Positions 29,345 through 38,478 of a stretch of DNA of 64,000 nucleotides are shown here, piece after piece (within the stretch, counting starts at the first letter, position 1; each line of letters starts with the position of its first letter). The position numbers and the translations under genes are program-made. This DNA comes from Pseudomonadota bacterium. Lineage in GTDB: Bacteria; Pseudomonadota; Gammaproteobacteria; Steroidobacterales; Steroidobacteraceae. The stretch covers positions 15,049-79,048 of the forward strand of contig JAKBCE010000014.1 of assembly GCA_021808195.1 (NCBI GenBank), given 5' to 3'. The notes below the pieces were generated by a model, which made no database searches, had not been told where the DNA came from, and saw only the letters and a list, made by a program, of their open reading frames with translations.

Positions 29345-29713
29345 TCAGATACCGCAGAATTCCTCGTGCAGGATCGCGAGCAGGCGCGTCACGACCCCGG
29401 GTGCCAGCGAGTAATAGACCGTTTGGGACTGCCGTTCGGTGCGCACCATGCCCGCCTTGCGCAGCACCGCGAGATGCTGCGAGAGCGCAGACTGGCTGAG
29501 CCGCACGCGCTCATTCAGCTGACCGACCGACAGTGGCTGGGGCACGAGATGACACAGAATCATCAGGCGTTGCTCGTTGCCGAGCGCCCGCAGGACGCCC
29601 GCGGCGGCCCGGCAGTGCGGTTGCATATCGCGAGCCGCACGTTCGAGCGTCCCTCCGGAGTGCAACCCGGATTTTCGGCTTTTCGCACCAGTTGGCTGCG
29701 GTGTCATTCGCAT
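29345..29713 (-). CDS. bigR: BigR/SqrR-type ArsR-family regulator, probable sulfide/persulfide sensor
   Basis: 122 residues. A winged helix of the ArsR type is clear (LGNEQRLMILCHL, then LSQSALSQHLAVLRKAGMV as recognition helix, and QTVYYSL wing). Cys54 and Cys120 are exactly 66 residues apart, the same separation as the redox pair Cys41/Cys107 of SqrR and Cys42/Cys108 of BigR, which form a disulfide or polysulfide bridge and release DNA. It is divergent from a DUF2892/RND/SQR operon. A later start (Met30) is possible. The first 30 residues are poorly conserved. Confidence 0.85.
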   Translation of the reverse strand: MRMTPQPTGAKSRKSGLHSGGTLERAARDMQPHCRAAAGVLRALGNEQRLMILCHLVPQPLSVGQLNERVRLSQSALSQHLAVLRKAGMVRTERQSQTVYYSLAPGVVTRLLAILHEEFCGI

Positions 29714-29828
29714 CTGCCACGAAGTGTAAACCAGTCGTTTTTAAATCGCCACTTGCTAATTTAGGAAATGCTAATATACTACCTCGCGGTCTGAAGATCC
29801 GTATTCGCTCACCTCACGGGAGGACGCT
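29714..29828. promoter_or_regulatory. Divergent control region of the sulfur-responsive locus
   Basis: This AT-rich island stands out in GC-rich surroundings. TAATTTAG (29757-29764) and CTAATATA (29771-29778) form an imperfect dyad (6 of 8 matching), and the same bases read as a direct repeat of TGCTAAT (29754-29760, 29769-29775). It is a plausible operator for the divergent ArsR-type repressor, overlapping promoter elements such as TAATAT. Confidence 0.5.
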
Positions 29829-30029
29829 ATGTCAATCGATCGGATGGTATTCGCGTTTGCAGGTTGTTTCGTATTGATCGGCGTCGTGTTGAGCTGGCTG
29901 GTGAGCCCCTGGTGGTTGCTCGTGCCGGCCTTTGTGGGCGCAAACATGCTGCAGGCGGCCTTCAGCGGATTTTGTCCGCTGGCGAGGATTCTCAAACGCC
30001 TCGGCGTCAAGCCGGGCGCCGCGTTTTGA
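29829..30029 (+). CDS. DUF2892 (YgaP-type) small membrane protein
   Basis: 66 residues with two membrane helices (about 7-24 and 27-44) and the typical [13 protein letters not shown] end with Cys49. This domain often accompanies rhodanese or persulfide genes, for example as the membrane part of YgaP, and lies in BigR operons. GGGAGG precedes the ATG. First gene of the operon controlled from the divergent region; 17 nt before the adaptor gene. Its exact role is unknown. Confidence 0.85.
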   Translation: MSIDRMVFAFAGCFVLIGVVLSWLVSPWWLLVPAFVGANMLQAAFSGFCPLARILKRLGVKPGAAF

Positions 30030-30046
30030 CAGTCCGGGAGGCCGCG

Positions 30047-31126
30047 ATGAACGGGCGTGGATTGCATGCTGTCGTGTTGGCGTGCGCCGCGAGCGGCGCA
30101 CTGGCTGCCTGCAGCGCGCACCGCGCGCCGCAGCCGAGCGCGAGCGCCCCGCCGCTTGCCTCGGTGCGCGTGCGGTTCGAGCGAGCCCCGCTTAGGTGGC
30201 GCTTCGACGGCATCGTGCAGGCAGTCAATCGCGCGACGCTCACCGCACAGACTGCGGGCCGAGTGGCGGCGATTTATCATCATGTGGGCGACGCCGTGTC
30301 CGCCGGCACATTGCTGATGAGACTGCACGCCACCATTCAGCGTGCCGGCCTCGGCCAGGCGCGCGCCGCACTGCGCGCCGCTCAGGCGCGCGCCACGGAA
30401 GCCGAGGCGCGCTACCGGCGCATCCGCGCCATGTACGATCAACAGGTCGTGCCCAAGGCCGATCTCGATCAGGTGACCGCGGCGCGCGATGCGGCGCTTG
30501 CCGATCTGCACAGTGCGCGCGCGGCGGTTGCGAGCGCCAGCGAGGGTGTCGATTACACCGAGATCCGTGCTCCCTATGCCGGTGTGGTCACCCGCCGCCT
30601 GGTGCAGGTGGGCGAGGCGGTTGCGCCCGGCGCACCGCTGCTCGGTATCGCCTCACTACAGTCGCTGCGCGTGGTGGCGAGCATACCGGAGTCACTGGCC
30701 AACACGGTCCGCGCCTTGGGCAAAGCGGCAATCGAGGTGCACGGCCAGAGCATCAATGCGGCGCACGTCACGGTGTTCCCGGTGGCATCGGCGCAATCGA
30801 ACACGTTCCGCGTACACCTGGCGCTGCCCGCCAATCTGCACGGCCTGTCCCCAGGTATGCTCGTACGCGTCGCGTTCGATACTGGCGAGCGGGCGCAACT
30901 GCTCGTGCCACAGCGCTCGGTCGTGCACCGCAGCGCAGTGACGGCGGTTTATCTGGTCGAATCCAACGGCGAGACACTGCTGCAGCAGGTCCGGCTCGGT
31001 GAGCCGGTGGGCGATCAGGTCGAGGTGCTTGCCGGCCTCACCCCCGGGGAGCGGGTGGCACTCGATCCGCTTGCAGCGATGCGCCGCCTCGCGCCGTTCC
31101 CGGTGCTCACCGGGAGCGCGCAGTGA
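30047..31126 (+). CDS. RND efflux periplasmic adaptor lipoprotein (second system)
   Basis: 359 residues. A lipoprotein signal ends at LAAC (Cys22), placing it on the outer leaflet of the inner membrane. Lipoyl halves (TAGRVAAIYHHVGDAVSAG and IRAPYAGVVTRRLVQVGEAV) flank a helical hairpin, and the C-terminal barrel follows. ATG at 30047 is preceded by CCGGGAGG. Its stop overlaps the RND permease start (GTGA). It should connect that pump to the TolC-like protein encoded after the SQR gene. Confidence 0.9.
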   Translation: MNGRGLHAVVLACAASGALAACSAHRAPQPSASAPPLASVRVRFERAPLRWRFDGIVQAVNRATLTAQTAGRVAAIYHHVGDAVSAGTLLMRLHATIQRAGLGQARAALRAAQARATEAEARYRRIRAMYDQQVVPKADLDQVTAARDAALADLHSARAAVASASEGVDYTEIRAPYAGVVTRRLVQVGEAVAPGAPLLGIASLQSLRVVASIPESLANTVRALGKAAIEVHGQSINAAHVTVFPVASAQSNTFRVHLALPANLHGLSPGMLVRVAFDTGERAQLLVPQRSVVHRSAVTAVYLVESNGETLLQQVRLGEPVGDQVEVLAGLTPGERVALDPLAAMRRLAPFPVLTGSAQ

Positions 31127-34100
31127 GCACCGAACTGGGATTCAGCGGGCGTCTCGCCCGGCGATTCCTGCACAATCAGATCACCCCGCTGCTGGCGCTG
31201 CTCGCAGTCGGTCTTGGGCTGTTTGCCCTGGCGATCACGCCGCGGGAGGAAGACCCGCAGATCCACGTCACGTTCGCCAACGTCTTCATTCCCTACCCCG
31301 GTGCCTCGGCGAGGCAGGTGGCCAGCCAGGTGACCACGCCGATGGAGCAGGTGCTCGGGGAAGTCTCGGGCGTGAAGCACATTTTCTCCGAGTCGCAGCC
31401 GGGGCTCGCCGTGATCGGCGTGCAGTTCAAGGTCGGCCAGCTGCGCAACCCCTCGCTCGTGCGCCTGTACAACGCGATCTACTCACATCGCGATCTGTGG
31501 CCGCCGAGCGCGGGGGTGTTGCCACCGGTGATCAAGCCGATGGGGATCAACGATGTGCCCATCGTCACGCTCACGCTGTGGAGCACCGAGCAGCGCTACG
31601 GCTCCTATCAGCTCGGCCAGGTGGCACACTCGATCGAGACGCAGTTAAAGCGCATTCCCGGTACGCGCAAGGTGTACACGATCGGCGCCCCGCAGAGCAT
31701 CGTGCGCGTGCGTCTCGAGCCGGGGCGGCTGGCCGCGTACGGGTTGTCAGCCGGCGCGGTCGCCCGTGCCCTGCAGGCCTCGAACCTCGTTCGTCAGGCC
31801 GGTGATCTGATCGGTGCCGATCGGGTGGTCCCGGTGCAGGCGGGCACGTTCCTCGCCGGCCGCGCCGATGTTGCCAGTCTGGTCGTGGGCGTGCACAACG
31901 GCCAGCCGGTCTACCTCACGGATGTTGCCCAGGTGTCGGCGGCGCCCGATGCGCCGCACTCCTACGTCTGGTTCGGTACCGGCGCAGGTGCCGCCGTGCG
32001 ACATCTGCCCAAGGTGAGCTACGCGCCGGCGGTGACGATTGCCATTGCCAAGAAAAGCGGCACCAACGCCAGCACCATCGCCAATGCGGTCATGCAGCGC
32101 ATGCAGCAGCTCAGCGGCACGTACATCCCCACCGGGGTGCATGTGACCGTGACCCGCAATTACGGACACACCGCCGATCAGAAGGCGATGGAGCTGATCG
32201 AGAAGCTCTTCGAAGCGACCCTTTCGGTCGTGCTGCTCGTGGTCCTCACCATGGGTCGGCGCGAGGCTCTGGTGGTCGGAGCAGCGGTCGGCGTCACGCT
32301 GATGGCGACGCTGTTCGCCTCGTGGGCCTGGGGCTTCACCATCAATCGGGTATCGCTGTTCGCACTCATTTTTTCAATCGGCATTCTGGTCGACGATGCG
32401 ATCGTGGTCGTTGAGAACGTCCACCGTCACATGCGCCTCGGTGGCGGCACGCTGAGCGACCTGATTCCAGTTGCGGTCGATGAAGTCGGCGGACCGACGA
32501 TCCTCGCCACATTCACGGTCATCGCGGCGCTGATGCCGATGGCGTTCGTCGGCGGCATGATGGGGCCCTACATGAGCCCGATCCCGATCAACGCCAGCTC
32601 GGGCATGTTGCTCTCGCTCGGCGTCGCGTTGATGTTTACGCCCTGGCTGTGCCGCAAGCTGTTGAGCAAATCTCATATCGATCCGCTCGAGCATCGCCAG
32701 CAACTGCCGCTGCTCGGACTGTTTCAGCGCGTGGTCGGACCCTTTCTCGCCGGTCCGCAGGGGCGCCGCCGCCGCCATTGGCTGTACGCCGGAATCGGCG
32801 CGGCGATCATGCTCGCGGTGGCCCTGGTGGTCCTCGAGGCGGTGGTGCTGAAGATGCTGCCCTTCGACAACAAGTCGGAGTTCGAGGTGGTGGTCAACAT
32901 GCCGGTCGGCACACCGGTCGAGCGGACCGCGCACGTGCTCGATGAGCTTGCGCAGGTGCTCGCCCGTACGCCCGATGTCAGTGACTATCAGGTCTACGCT
33001 GGCACCGCGGCGCCGGTGAATTTCAACGGGCTGGTGCGCCAGTACTATCTGCGCCACAGTCCGCGGCTCGGGGAGATCGCCGTCGAGCTGGTGCCGAAGG
33101 ACGATCGGCATCGCGAGAGCCATGCGATTGCGCTGGCGGTGCGGCCGAAGCTCGAGCAGGTGGCGCGTCGCTATGGCGCCGCGATCTCGGTGGTGGAGAT
33201 TCCGCCGGGGCCGCCGGTGCAGGCGCCGATCGTCGCCGAGATCTACGGGCCGAGCTACGCCAAGCAGCGCCAGATCGCACTCGCGGTGCATAAGGTGTTC
33301 GAGCACACTGCGGGTATTGTCGACATCGACGATTCCGTGGACGCCCCGGCGCCGCGGCTGGTGGTGCATGTCGAGCGGCAGAAGGCGGCGCTGCTCGGGG
33401 TGTCACAGGCGGCAGTCGTGCGCACCGTGGCGCTCGCTCTGCACGGCTACGACGCCACCTACGTGCATGTCGGGCGCGAGCGCGCGCCGATCCCGGTGCG
33501 CCTTGAACTCTCCCCGGCCGATCAGGCGCGCATCTCGAAGGTGCTCGCGCTGCGGGTACGGGCCGCGAGCGGCGCACTCGTACCGCTCTCCTCGGTCGTG
33601 CGCATCGAGCGGCGCACCTGGGAGCAGCCGATTTTCCATCGTGACCTGCTGCCCGTCACCTACGTGACCGGCGACATGGCCGGTCGGCTCGACAGCCCGC
33701 TTTATGGGATGTTCTCGATCGCCGCCAAGCTCAATCGCGATCCGCCAGCCGGCGTGCATGTCGTACAGCATTTCATCGGTCAGCCATCGAACCCCAACGT
33801 GTTCGCGATCAAATGGGGCGGTGAGTGGCAGATCACTTACGATACCTTCCGCGACATGGGCATCGCCTACTCGGTCGGGCTGGCACTGATCTATCTGTTG
33901 ATCGTGGCGCAGTTCGGCTCGTACTTCGTGCCGCTGGTGATCATGGCGCCGATTCCACTGACCATCATCGGGGTGCTGCCGGGGCATGCGCTGCTTGGTG
34001 CGCAGTTCACCGCAACCTCCATGATCGGCATGATCGCGCTCGCCGGTATTATCGTGCGCAATTCGATCCTGCTGGTCGATTTCATCGACGGTGCGGTGCG

Positions 34101-34356
34101 CTCCGGCTACTCGCCCGAGGAGGCTGTGGTGCGCGCCGGGGCGACCCGCGCCAAGCCGATCGTGCTGACTGCGGTGGCCGCAATGCTCGGGGCCGTGTTC
34201 ATTCTGTCGGACCCGATCTTCAACGGGCTCGCCATATCGCTGCTGTTCGGCATCTTCGTCTCGACGCTGCTGACGCTGGTGGTGATTCCGGTTCTCTATT
34301 ACGCGCATCTGAAGCGGCACGAAGCAGGCGCGGACGCAGGGGCCTCCCATGAGTGA
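31123..34356 (+). CDS. RND efflux permease (second system)
   Basis: 1077 residues, a full-size RND pump. Features are TPREEDPQI after TM1 (common in one clade of AcrB-like pumps), Asp424-Asp425 in GILVDDAIVVVEN on TM4, and an Arg979 in IVRNSILLVDF where AcrB has Lys940. The GTG start overlaps the adaptor stop. The clade is not one I can tie to a substrate. Its operon position between a sulfide-type regulator and SQR suggests export of a sulfur-related or oxidised small molecule, but this is inference. Confidence 0.9.
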   Translation: MSTELGFSGRLARRFLHNQITPLLALLAVGLGLFALAITPREEDPQIHVTFANVFIPYPGASARQVASQVTTPMEQVLGEVSGVKHIFSESQPGLAVIGVQFKVGQLRNPSLVRLYNAIYSHRDLWPPSAGVLPPVIKPMGINDVPIVTLTLWSTEQRYGSYQLGQVAHSIETQLKRIPGTRKVYTIGAPQSIVRVRLEPGRLAAYGLSAGAVARALQASNLVRQAGDLIGADRVVPVQAGTFLAGRADVASLVVGVHNGQPVYLTDVAQVSAAPDAPHSYVWFGTGAGAAVRHLPKVSYAPAVTIAIAKKSGTNASTIANAVMQRMQQLSGTYIPTGVHVTVTRNYGHTADQKAMELIEKLFEATLSVVLLVVLTMGRREALVVGAAVGVTLMATLFASWAWGFTINRVSLFALIFSIGILVDDAIVVVENVHRHMRLGGGTLSDLIPVAVDEVGGPTILATFTVIAALMPMAFVGGMMGPYMSPIPINASSGMLLSLGVALMFTPWLCRKLLSKSHIDPLEHRQQLPLLGLFQRVVGPFLAGPQGRRRRHWLYAGIGAAIMLAVALVVLEAVVLKMLPFDNKSEFEVVVNMPVGTPVERTAHVLDELAQVLARTPDVSDYQVYAGTAAPVNFNGLVRQYYLRHSPRLGEIAVELVPKDDRHRESHAIALAVRPKLEQVARRYGAAISVVEIPPGPPVQAPIVAEIYGPSYAKQRQIALAVHKVFEHTAGIVDIDDSVDAPAPRLVVHVERQKAALLGVSQAAVVRTVALALHGYDATYVHVGRERAPIPVRLELSPADQARISKVLALRVRAASGALVPLSSVVRIERRTWEQPIFHRDLLPVTYVTGDMAGRLDSPLYGMFSIAAKLNRDPPAGVHVVQHFIGQPSNPNVFAIKWGGEWQITYDTFRDMGIAYSVGLALIYLLIVAQFGSYFVPLVIMAPIPLTIIGVLPGHALLGAQFTATSMIGMIALAGIIVRNSILLVDFIDGAVRSGYSPEEAVVRAGATRAKPIVLTAVAAMLGAVFILSDPIFNGLAISLLFGIFVSTLLTLVVIPVLYYAHLKRHEAGADAGASHE

Positions 34357-34422
34357 CGGGCGGCGATTTGCGGTGGCCTGGCGAGTCACTCGCCTCGGAG
34401 AAGCTCTCCTTAGGGGGTTGTC

Positions 34423-35703
34423 ATGGCACATATAGCGATCATCGGTGCCGGTCTCGGCGGGGTTCCGGCCGCGTACGGCTTGCGCAAGCGTCTCGGCCGT
34501 GCGCACCGCATCACGCTCATCGGCTCCTCACCGTACTTCGAGTTCACCCCGTCGAATCCCTGGGTGGCTGTTGGCTGGCGCGAGAAGGAGCAGACGCGGG
34601 TCGCGATGCGCGAGCCGCTCGCCGCTCACGGGATCGAGTGGCTTGAGCAGCCCGTCACCGCGATCGATGCCGAGCACAACGTGCTCAGCTTGGCGGATGC
34701 GAGCCGTCTCGAGTACGACTACCTGGTGATCACCACCGGTCCAAAACTCGCCTTCGAGGAGGTGCCGGGGCTCGGGCCGGATGGGCATACCGAGTCGATC
34801 TGTACGCAGGCGCACGCGGTGCACGCCTGGGAGAAGTACCAGCAGTTCCTGCATGCCCCAGGACCGATCGTGATTGGTGCGGCCGCGGGAGCGAGCTGCT
34901 TCGGTCCGGCCTACGAATTCGCAATGATCGTCGATGCCGATTTGCGCCGGCGCAAGCTGCGCGACCGGGTACCGATGACCTTTGTCACCAGTGAGCCGTA
35001 CATTGGGCATATGGGGCTCGGCGGCGTCGGCGACAGCAAAGGGCTGATGGAAGCGGAGCTCAGGCAGCGGCACATCAAATGGATCACCAATGCGAAAGTC
35101 ACCGCGGTGAGCGAAGCGGCCATGACGGTGCTCGAGCACGATGAGGCGGGCAAGTCCCGTCAGGAGCATCAGCTCGGATTCCAATTCGCCATGGTGTTGC
35201 CGGCATTCAAGGGGGTGGATGCGGTCGCGGCCGTTGCCGGGCTGTGCAATCCGCGCGGCTTCGTGTTGATCGACAAGCATCAGCGCTCGGTCAAGTACCG
35301 CAACATCTTCTCCGCGGGAGTGTGCGTTGCGATTCCGCCGGTGGAGCCGACCCCGGTGCCGACCGGTGCGCCGAAGACCGGTTACATGATTGAATCGATG
35401 GTCTCGGCCATTTGCGAGAACATCGGCGCGGATCTGGAAGGCCGGCCAGCCGAGGCGCAGGCCACCTGGAATGCGGTGTGTCTGGCGGACTTCGGTGATA
35501 CCGGAGCGGCGTTTGTGGCGCTGCCGCAGATCCCGCCGCGCAATGTGACCTGGACGAAGGTGGGCAAGTGGGTGCATCTCGGCAAGATCGGGTTCGAGAA
35601 GTACTTCCTGCGCAAGGTGCGCACCGGCTCGATCACCCCGGCATACGAGCGCTACACGCTGAAGCTGCTCGGCATCACTTCCCTGAAGGGCTCCGAATCA
35701 TGA
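34423..35703 (+). CDS. sqr: Sulfide:quinone oxidoreductase
   Basis: 426 residues. FAD-binding IIGAGLGGVPAAYGL at the N-terminus, a second dinucleotide segment around residue 150, and SAGVCVAIPPVE with PTGAPKTGYMIESM typical of SQR. The three conserved catalytic cysteines of SQR are present as Cys127, Cys159 (GASCFGPAYEF) and Cys353 (CLADFGDTG), close to Cys128/160/356 of the Acidithiobacillus enzyme. It oxidises sulfide to sulfane sulfur and passes electrons to quinone at the inner membrane. GGGGG precedes the ATG. Its stop overlaps the start of the TolC gene. Confidence 0.9.
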   Translation: MAHIAIIGAGLGGVPAAYGLRKRLGRAHRITLIGSSPYFEFTPSNPWVAVGWREKEQTRVAMREPLAAHGIEWLEQPVTAIDAEHNVLSLADASRLEYDYLVITTGPKLAFEEVPGLGPDGHTESICTQAHAVHAWEKYQQFLHAPGPIVIGAAAGASCFGPAYEFAMIVDADLRRRKLRDRVPMTFVTSEPYIGHMGLGGVGDSKGLMEAELRQRHIKWITNAKVTAVSEAAMTVLEHDEAGKSRQEHQLGFQFAMVLPAFKGVDAVAAVAGLCNPRGFVLIDKHQRSVKYRNIFSAGVCVAIPPVEPTPVPTGAPKTGYMIESMVSAICENIGADLEGRPAEAQATWNAVCLADFGDTGAAFVALPQIPPRNVTWTKVGKWVHLGKIGFEKYFLRKVRTGSITPAYERYTLKLLGITSLKGSES

Positions 35704-37004
35704 GGAGGGGCAGCAGCAGGATGCTGGCTGCGACGCTGCTCGCAGCCAGCGCGGTGTTCGTGCTGCCGGCACGCGCCGAGACGCTCGAGCAGGCCTGGCA
35801 GCTTGCCGCAGCTCGCAACCAGACTCTGGCGGCAGCGGCGGCCGATGTGCAGGCCGCACGCGATAGCGAGCGGGCCGCCCGTGATGCGCGCTGGCCGAGC
35901 ATCGAGGCCCAGGCGAGTTATACGCATCTTGGGCAGGCACCGGAGCTCGATGTCGTCACTCCCGCGCTCGCCTTTCGCTCCGGGCCGATTTTCAAGAATA
36001 ACCAGTATGTCAGCGGCACCGTGCAGATGCGCGTGCCGCTGTACACCGGCGGGGCGATCCGCGCCGGCGTGGCCGCGGCGCGCGCTGGTCTCGCCGGTGC
36101 GTCCGCGGAACAGCTTGCCACTGCCGCGGATGTTAAGCTCGAAGTGGCGCAGGCCTATGTTGCAGTCCTGCGCGCGCAGCGCCAGTTGCGTGTCGCCGAT
36201 GCGAGTGTCAGGAGTTTGACTGCGCATTTGCACGACGTGCAGGCGATGTTTCACCGGCACATGGTGGCCAAGAGCGATCTGCTCGCCGCTGAGGTCGCGC
36301 TCGCCAACGCGCGCTCGACACAGGTCGAGGCACAGAATGCGGTGGCAATTTCGCGTGAGGCGTACAACCGGCTGCTCGGCGAGCCGCTGAGTCGCGTGCC
36401 ACGGCTCGATCCGGTGCTGCCTGTGTTCGCCGTAGATCATCTGCCGCTCGGGCAGCTCGTGCAGCAAGCGCTCGCGCGGCGCGGGGAGCTGCATGCCCTG
36501 GCGGCGCGGGCCGGTGCACTCACCGAGCGGGCGCGCGCCGCGACGGCGAGCCGGTTGCCGCATCTCGCCGCGATGGGCGGTTACACGCACTTCGATAATC
36601 AGATCCTCAACCGGGAGAATTTCTCCTCCGTGGGGGTGGGCTTCACCTGGAAGCTGTTCGACGGGGGCGCGGCGGCCAACGAAGCCGACGCGCTGCGCGC
36701 GCGCAGTCGCGCCGACCGGCGACGGCTCGCCGATCTGCGCTCGCGCATCACGCTCGAAGTACGCGCGGACTGGCTGGCGCTCGCCGCGGCACGCGAGCAG
36801 GTGAGCGCATCGCGCGCCGCCACGGCGCAGGCTGCGGAGAACTTGCGCATCTCACGGGAGCTCTACGGTGCCGGGTTGGCGTCGAACACACAGGTTCTGC
36901 AGGCAGTCACGCTCCGCACTGAGGCCGAGGAGAATTACAACAATGCGGTACTCGACCAGGCGCTCGAGCGGCTGCGGCTCGCATACGCGGTCGGTGCGCT
37001 GTGA
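35700..37004 (+). CDS. TolC-family outer membrane protein (second system)
   Basis: 434 residues with a Sec signal peptide cleaved near ARAET (residue 25). Two OEP repeats are visible; the internal symmetry is marked by AARDARWPSIEAQASYTHLG and AATASRLPHLAAMGGYTHFD. The ATG overlaps the SQR stop (ATGA), so translation is coupled to an enzyme rather than to the pump genes. It completes the second tripartite efflux system. The frame upstream inside sqr is rejected. Confidence 0.9.
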   Translation: MRRGSSRMLAATLLAASAVFVLPARAETLEQAWQLAAARNQTLAAAAADVQAARDSERAARDARWPSIEAQASYTHLGQAPELDVVTPALAFRSGPIFKNNQYVSGTVQMRVPLYTGGAIRAGVAAARAGLAGASAEQLATAADVKLEVAQAYVAVLRAQRQLRVADASVRSLTAHLHDVQAMFHRHMVAKSDLLAAEVALANARSTQVEAQNAVAISREAYNRLLGEPLSRVPRLDPVLPVFAVDHLPLGQLVQQALARRGELHALAARAGALTERARAATASRLPHLAAMGGYTHFDNQILNRENFSSVGVGFTWKLFDGGAAANEADALRARSRADRRRLADLRSRITLEVRADWLALAAAREQVSASRAATAQAAENLRISRELYGAGLASNTQVLQAVTLRTEAEENYNNAVLDQALERLRLAYAVGAL

Positions 37005-37017
37005 GTGCGCCGGACCG

Positions 37018-38361
37018 TCAGCCGAGCTTCAGCAGCTGACTGATCAGCGCGTCGGTCTGAATCTGCTCGCCGCTGAGCGCCATCGCGAGCAGTTCGCCGC
37101 CGAGCAACGGCAGTGTGAGCAGCACATCGGGCCGGGTGCGCGCGATTCGTCCGGTGTTGTGGGTGTCGCTGACAGCCGCGACGGTGCGCACCTCGGGGTT
37201 CATTTCCTTGGCGGCGAGCACCACGAACGCGTTGTATGAGTCGTCCTCGCTGAGTGCCAGGACCGCGCGAGCCTTGGCGATGTCGGCGTGGCGCAGGATT
37301 TCGGTGTCGCTGCCATCGCCGACGAGCACATCCTCGGTGTGCGCCTCGCCCTCCGGCGGCTTCGTGGCGACGATGCTGGTGACGAGCAGGCCGCGGGCGA
37401 CGAGCGCCCGGACGGTATCTTGTGCGAGCGGTCCATCGCCCACCACGATGACATGGGATACGCGCTTCATCTTGCCTTTTCTCCGCGGCTGCAGCAGGTT
37501 CATCAGCCGTTTGTCGATCAGGGGGCCGGCGATGGCCGGCAAGGCGGTGGCGAACACGCCAAGACCGAGCACGATCAATGAGATCGTGAACAGGCGAGCA
37601 TCGCTCGAAATTGGCGTGATGTCGCCATAGCCGACGGTCGACATGGTCTCGACAGCAAAGTACACGGCATCGACCGGCGAGGTGATGTGCGGCTGAAAGC
37701 CGCCGCCGAGCGCCAGCGCGCCGACCGTGCCGTAGCCGATGGTGACCAGTACGCCGACCAGGGCGAACAGAGTGGCGGTGGCGAGACTCGCGCGCGTGAA
37801 TGCCGGCCGTGCGGCCAGCAGCAGCAGCAACTGTATGATGCTGAAGGTCTGCAGCGGCCGTGAGGCGCGCGACAGCGGGGAGAACTCGAGCGACACCACG
37901 GCGAGCGTGAGCAGGAACGCGAGCACCCAGGCGAGTCGCGAGCGCCACAACATGCCGAATGCCACGAGCACCAGCAGTACCCCAACTGCAATGTGCGAGG
38001 CGGCACCGAGTTGCAGGACACTGACGCCGCCGGCGAGGCTGCTGAGCGAAGGGGCGGCGATCTGCTGCAGCAGCGGGCGCAATGAGCCGGAGGCGAGGAG
38101 AATGTGCAGCAGGCCTTGAGCGCCGACCAGCGCCGCAAGCGGCACGTGTGGGAACCAGGCCTCGGTGTGCAGCAGCCGGGTGAGGCGCTTTTGCTCCTTG
38201 CGCAGCCAGATCCGCTCCGTGCTGAACCATTCGTGCCTCAAGCACCGCTCCGGCACGCCAGGGGGGGCATCGAAGCGCGTCTCTGGAGCGGCGGGCAGGC
38301 GCCGCGCGCGCATTCTCTGCAGCCCGCCATGCTGCAGGCGGAGAGAGTCGTCTGTTGGCAC
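37018..38361 (-). CDS. Kch-like potassium channel with cytoplasmic RCK/TrkA-N domain
   Basis: 447 residues. Several membrane helices (about 75-215), a pore loop with the K+ selectivity filter Thr242-Val-Gly-Tyr-Gly-Asp247 in ETMSTVGYGDITP, an inner helix, then a Rossmann RCK domain (about 300-440; HVIVVGDGPLAQDTVRAL). This is the order in E. coli Kch. The first 50 residues are unlike membrane protein and the true start may be internal. It is convergent with the TolC gene, 13 nt apart, so it belongs to a different transcript. Confidence 0.85.
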   Translation of the reverse strand: MPTDDSLRLQHGGLQRMRARRLPAAPETRFDAPPGVPERCLRHEWFSTERIWLRKEQKRLTRLLHTEAWFPHVPLAALVGAQGLLHILLASGSLRPLLQQIAAPSLSSLAGGVSVLQLGAASHIAVGVLLVLVAFGMLWRSRLAWVLAFLLTLAVVSLEFSPLSRASRPLQTFSIIQLLLLLAARPAFTRASLATATLFALVGVLVTIGYGTVGALALGGGFQPHITSPVDAVYFAVETMSTVGYGDITPISSDARLFTISLIVLGLGVFATALPAIAGPLIDKRLMNLLQPRRKGKMKRVSHVIVVGDGPLAQDTVRALVARGLLVTSIVATKPPEGEAHTEDVLVGDGSDTEILRHADIAKARAVLALSEDDSYNAFVVLAAKEMNPEVRTVAAVSDTHNTGRIARTRPDVLLTLPLLGGELLAMALSGEQIQTDALISQLLKLG

Positions 38362-38478
38362 GATCGTTGTGCCGCGGTTCGCGCCGATGCCATACTGAGG
38401 CGGGGTGCACTCGTTTACCGATCAACACTATAGCAGGATCCGGCCGGAGCATTGCTGCGTGCCCCGCGGGACAAGCCC

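Noticed and set aside
38452..38478. TTG start at 38452 for the TauE/SafE protein
   Set aside because: The added nine residues are charged and non-membrane; the GTG at 38479 starts directly before the first helix. It is kept only as an alternative.
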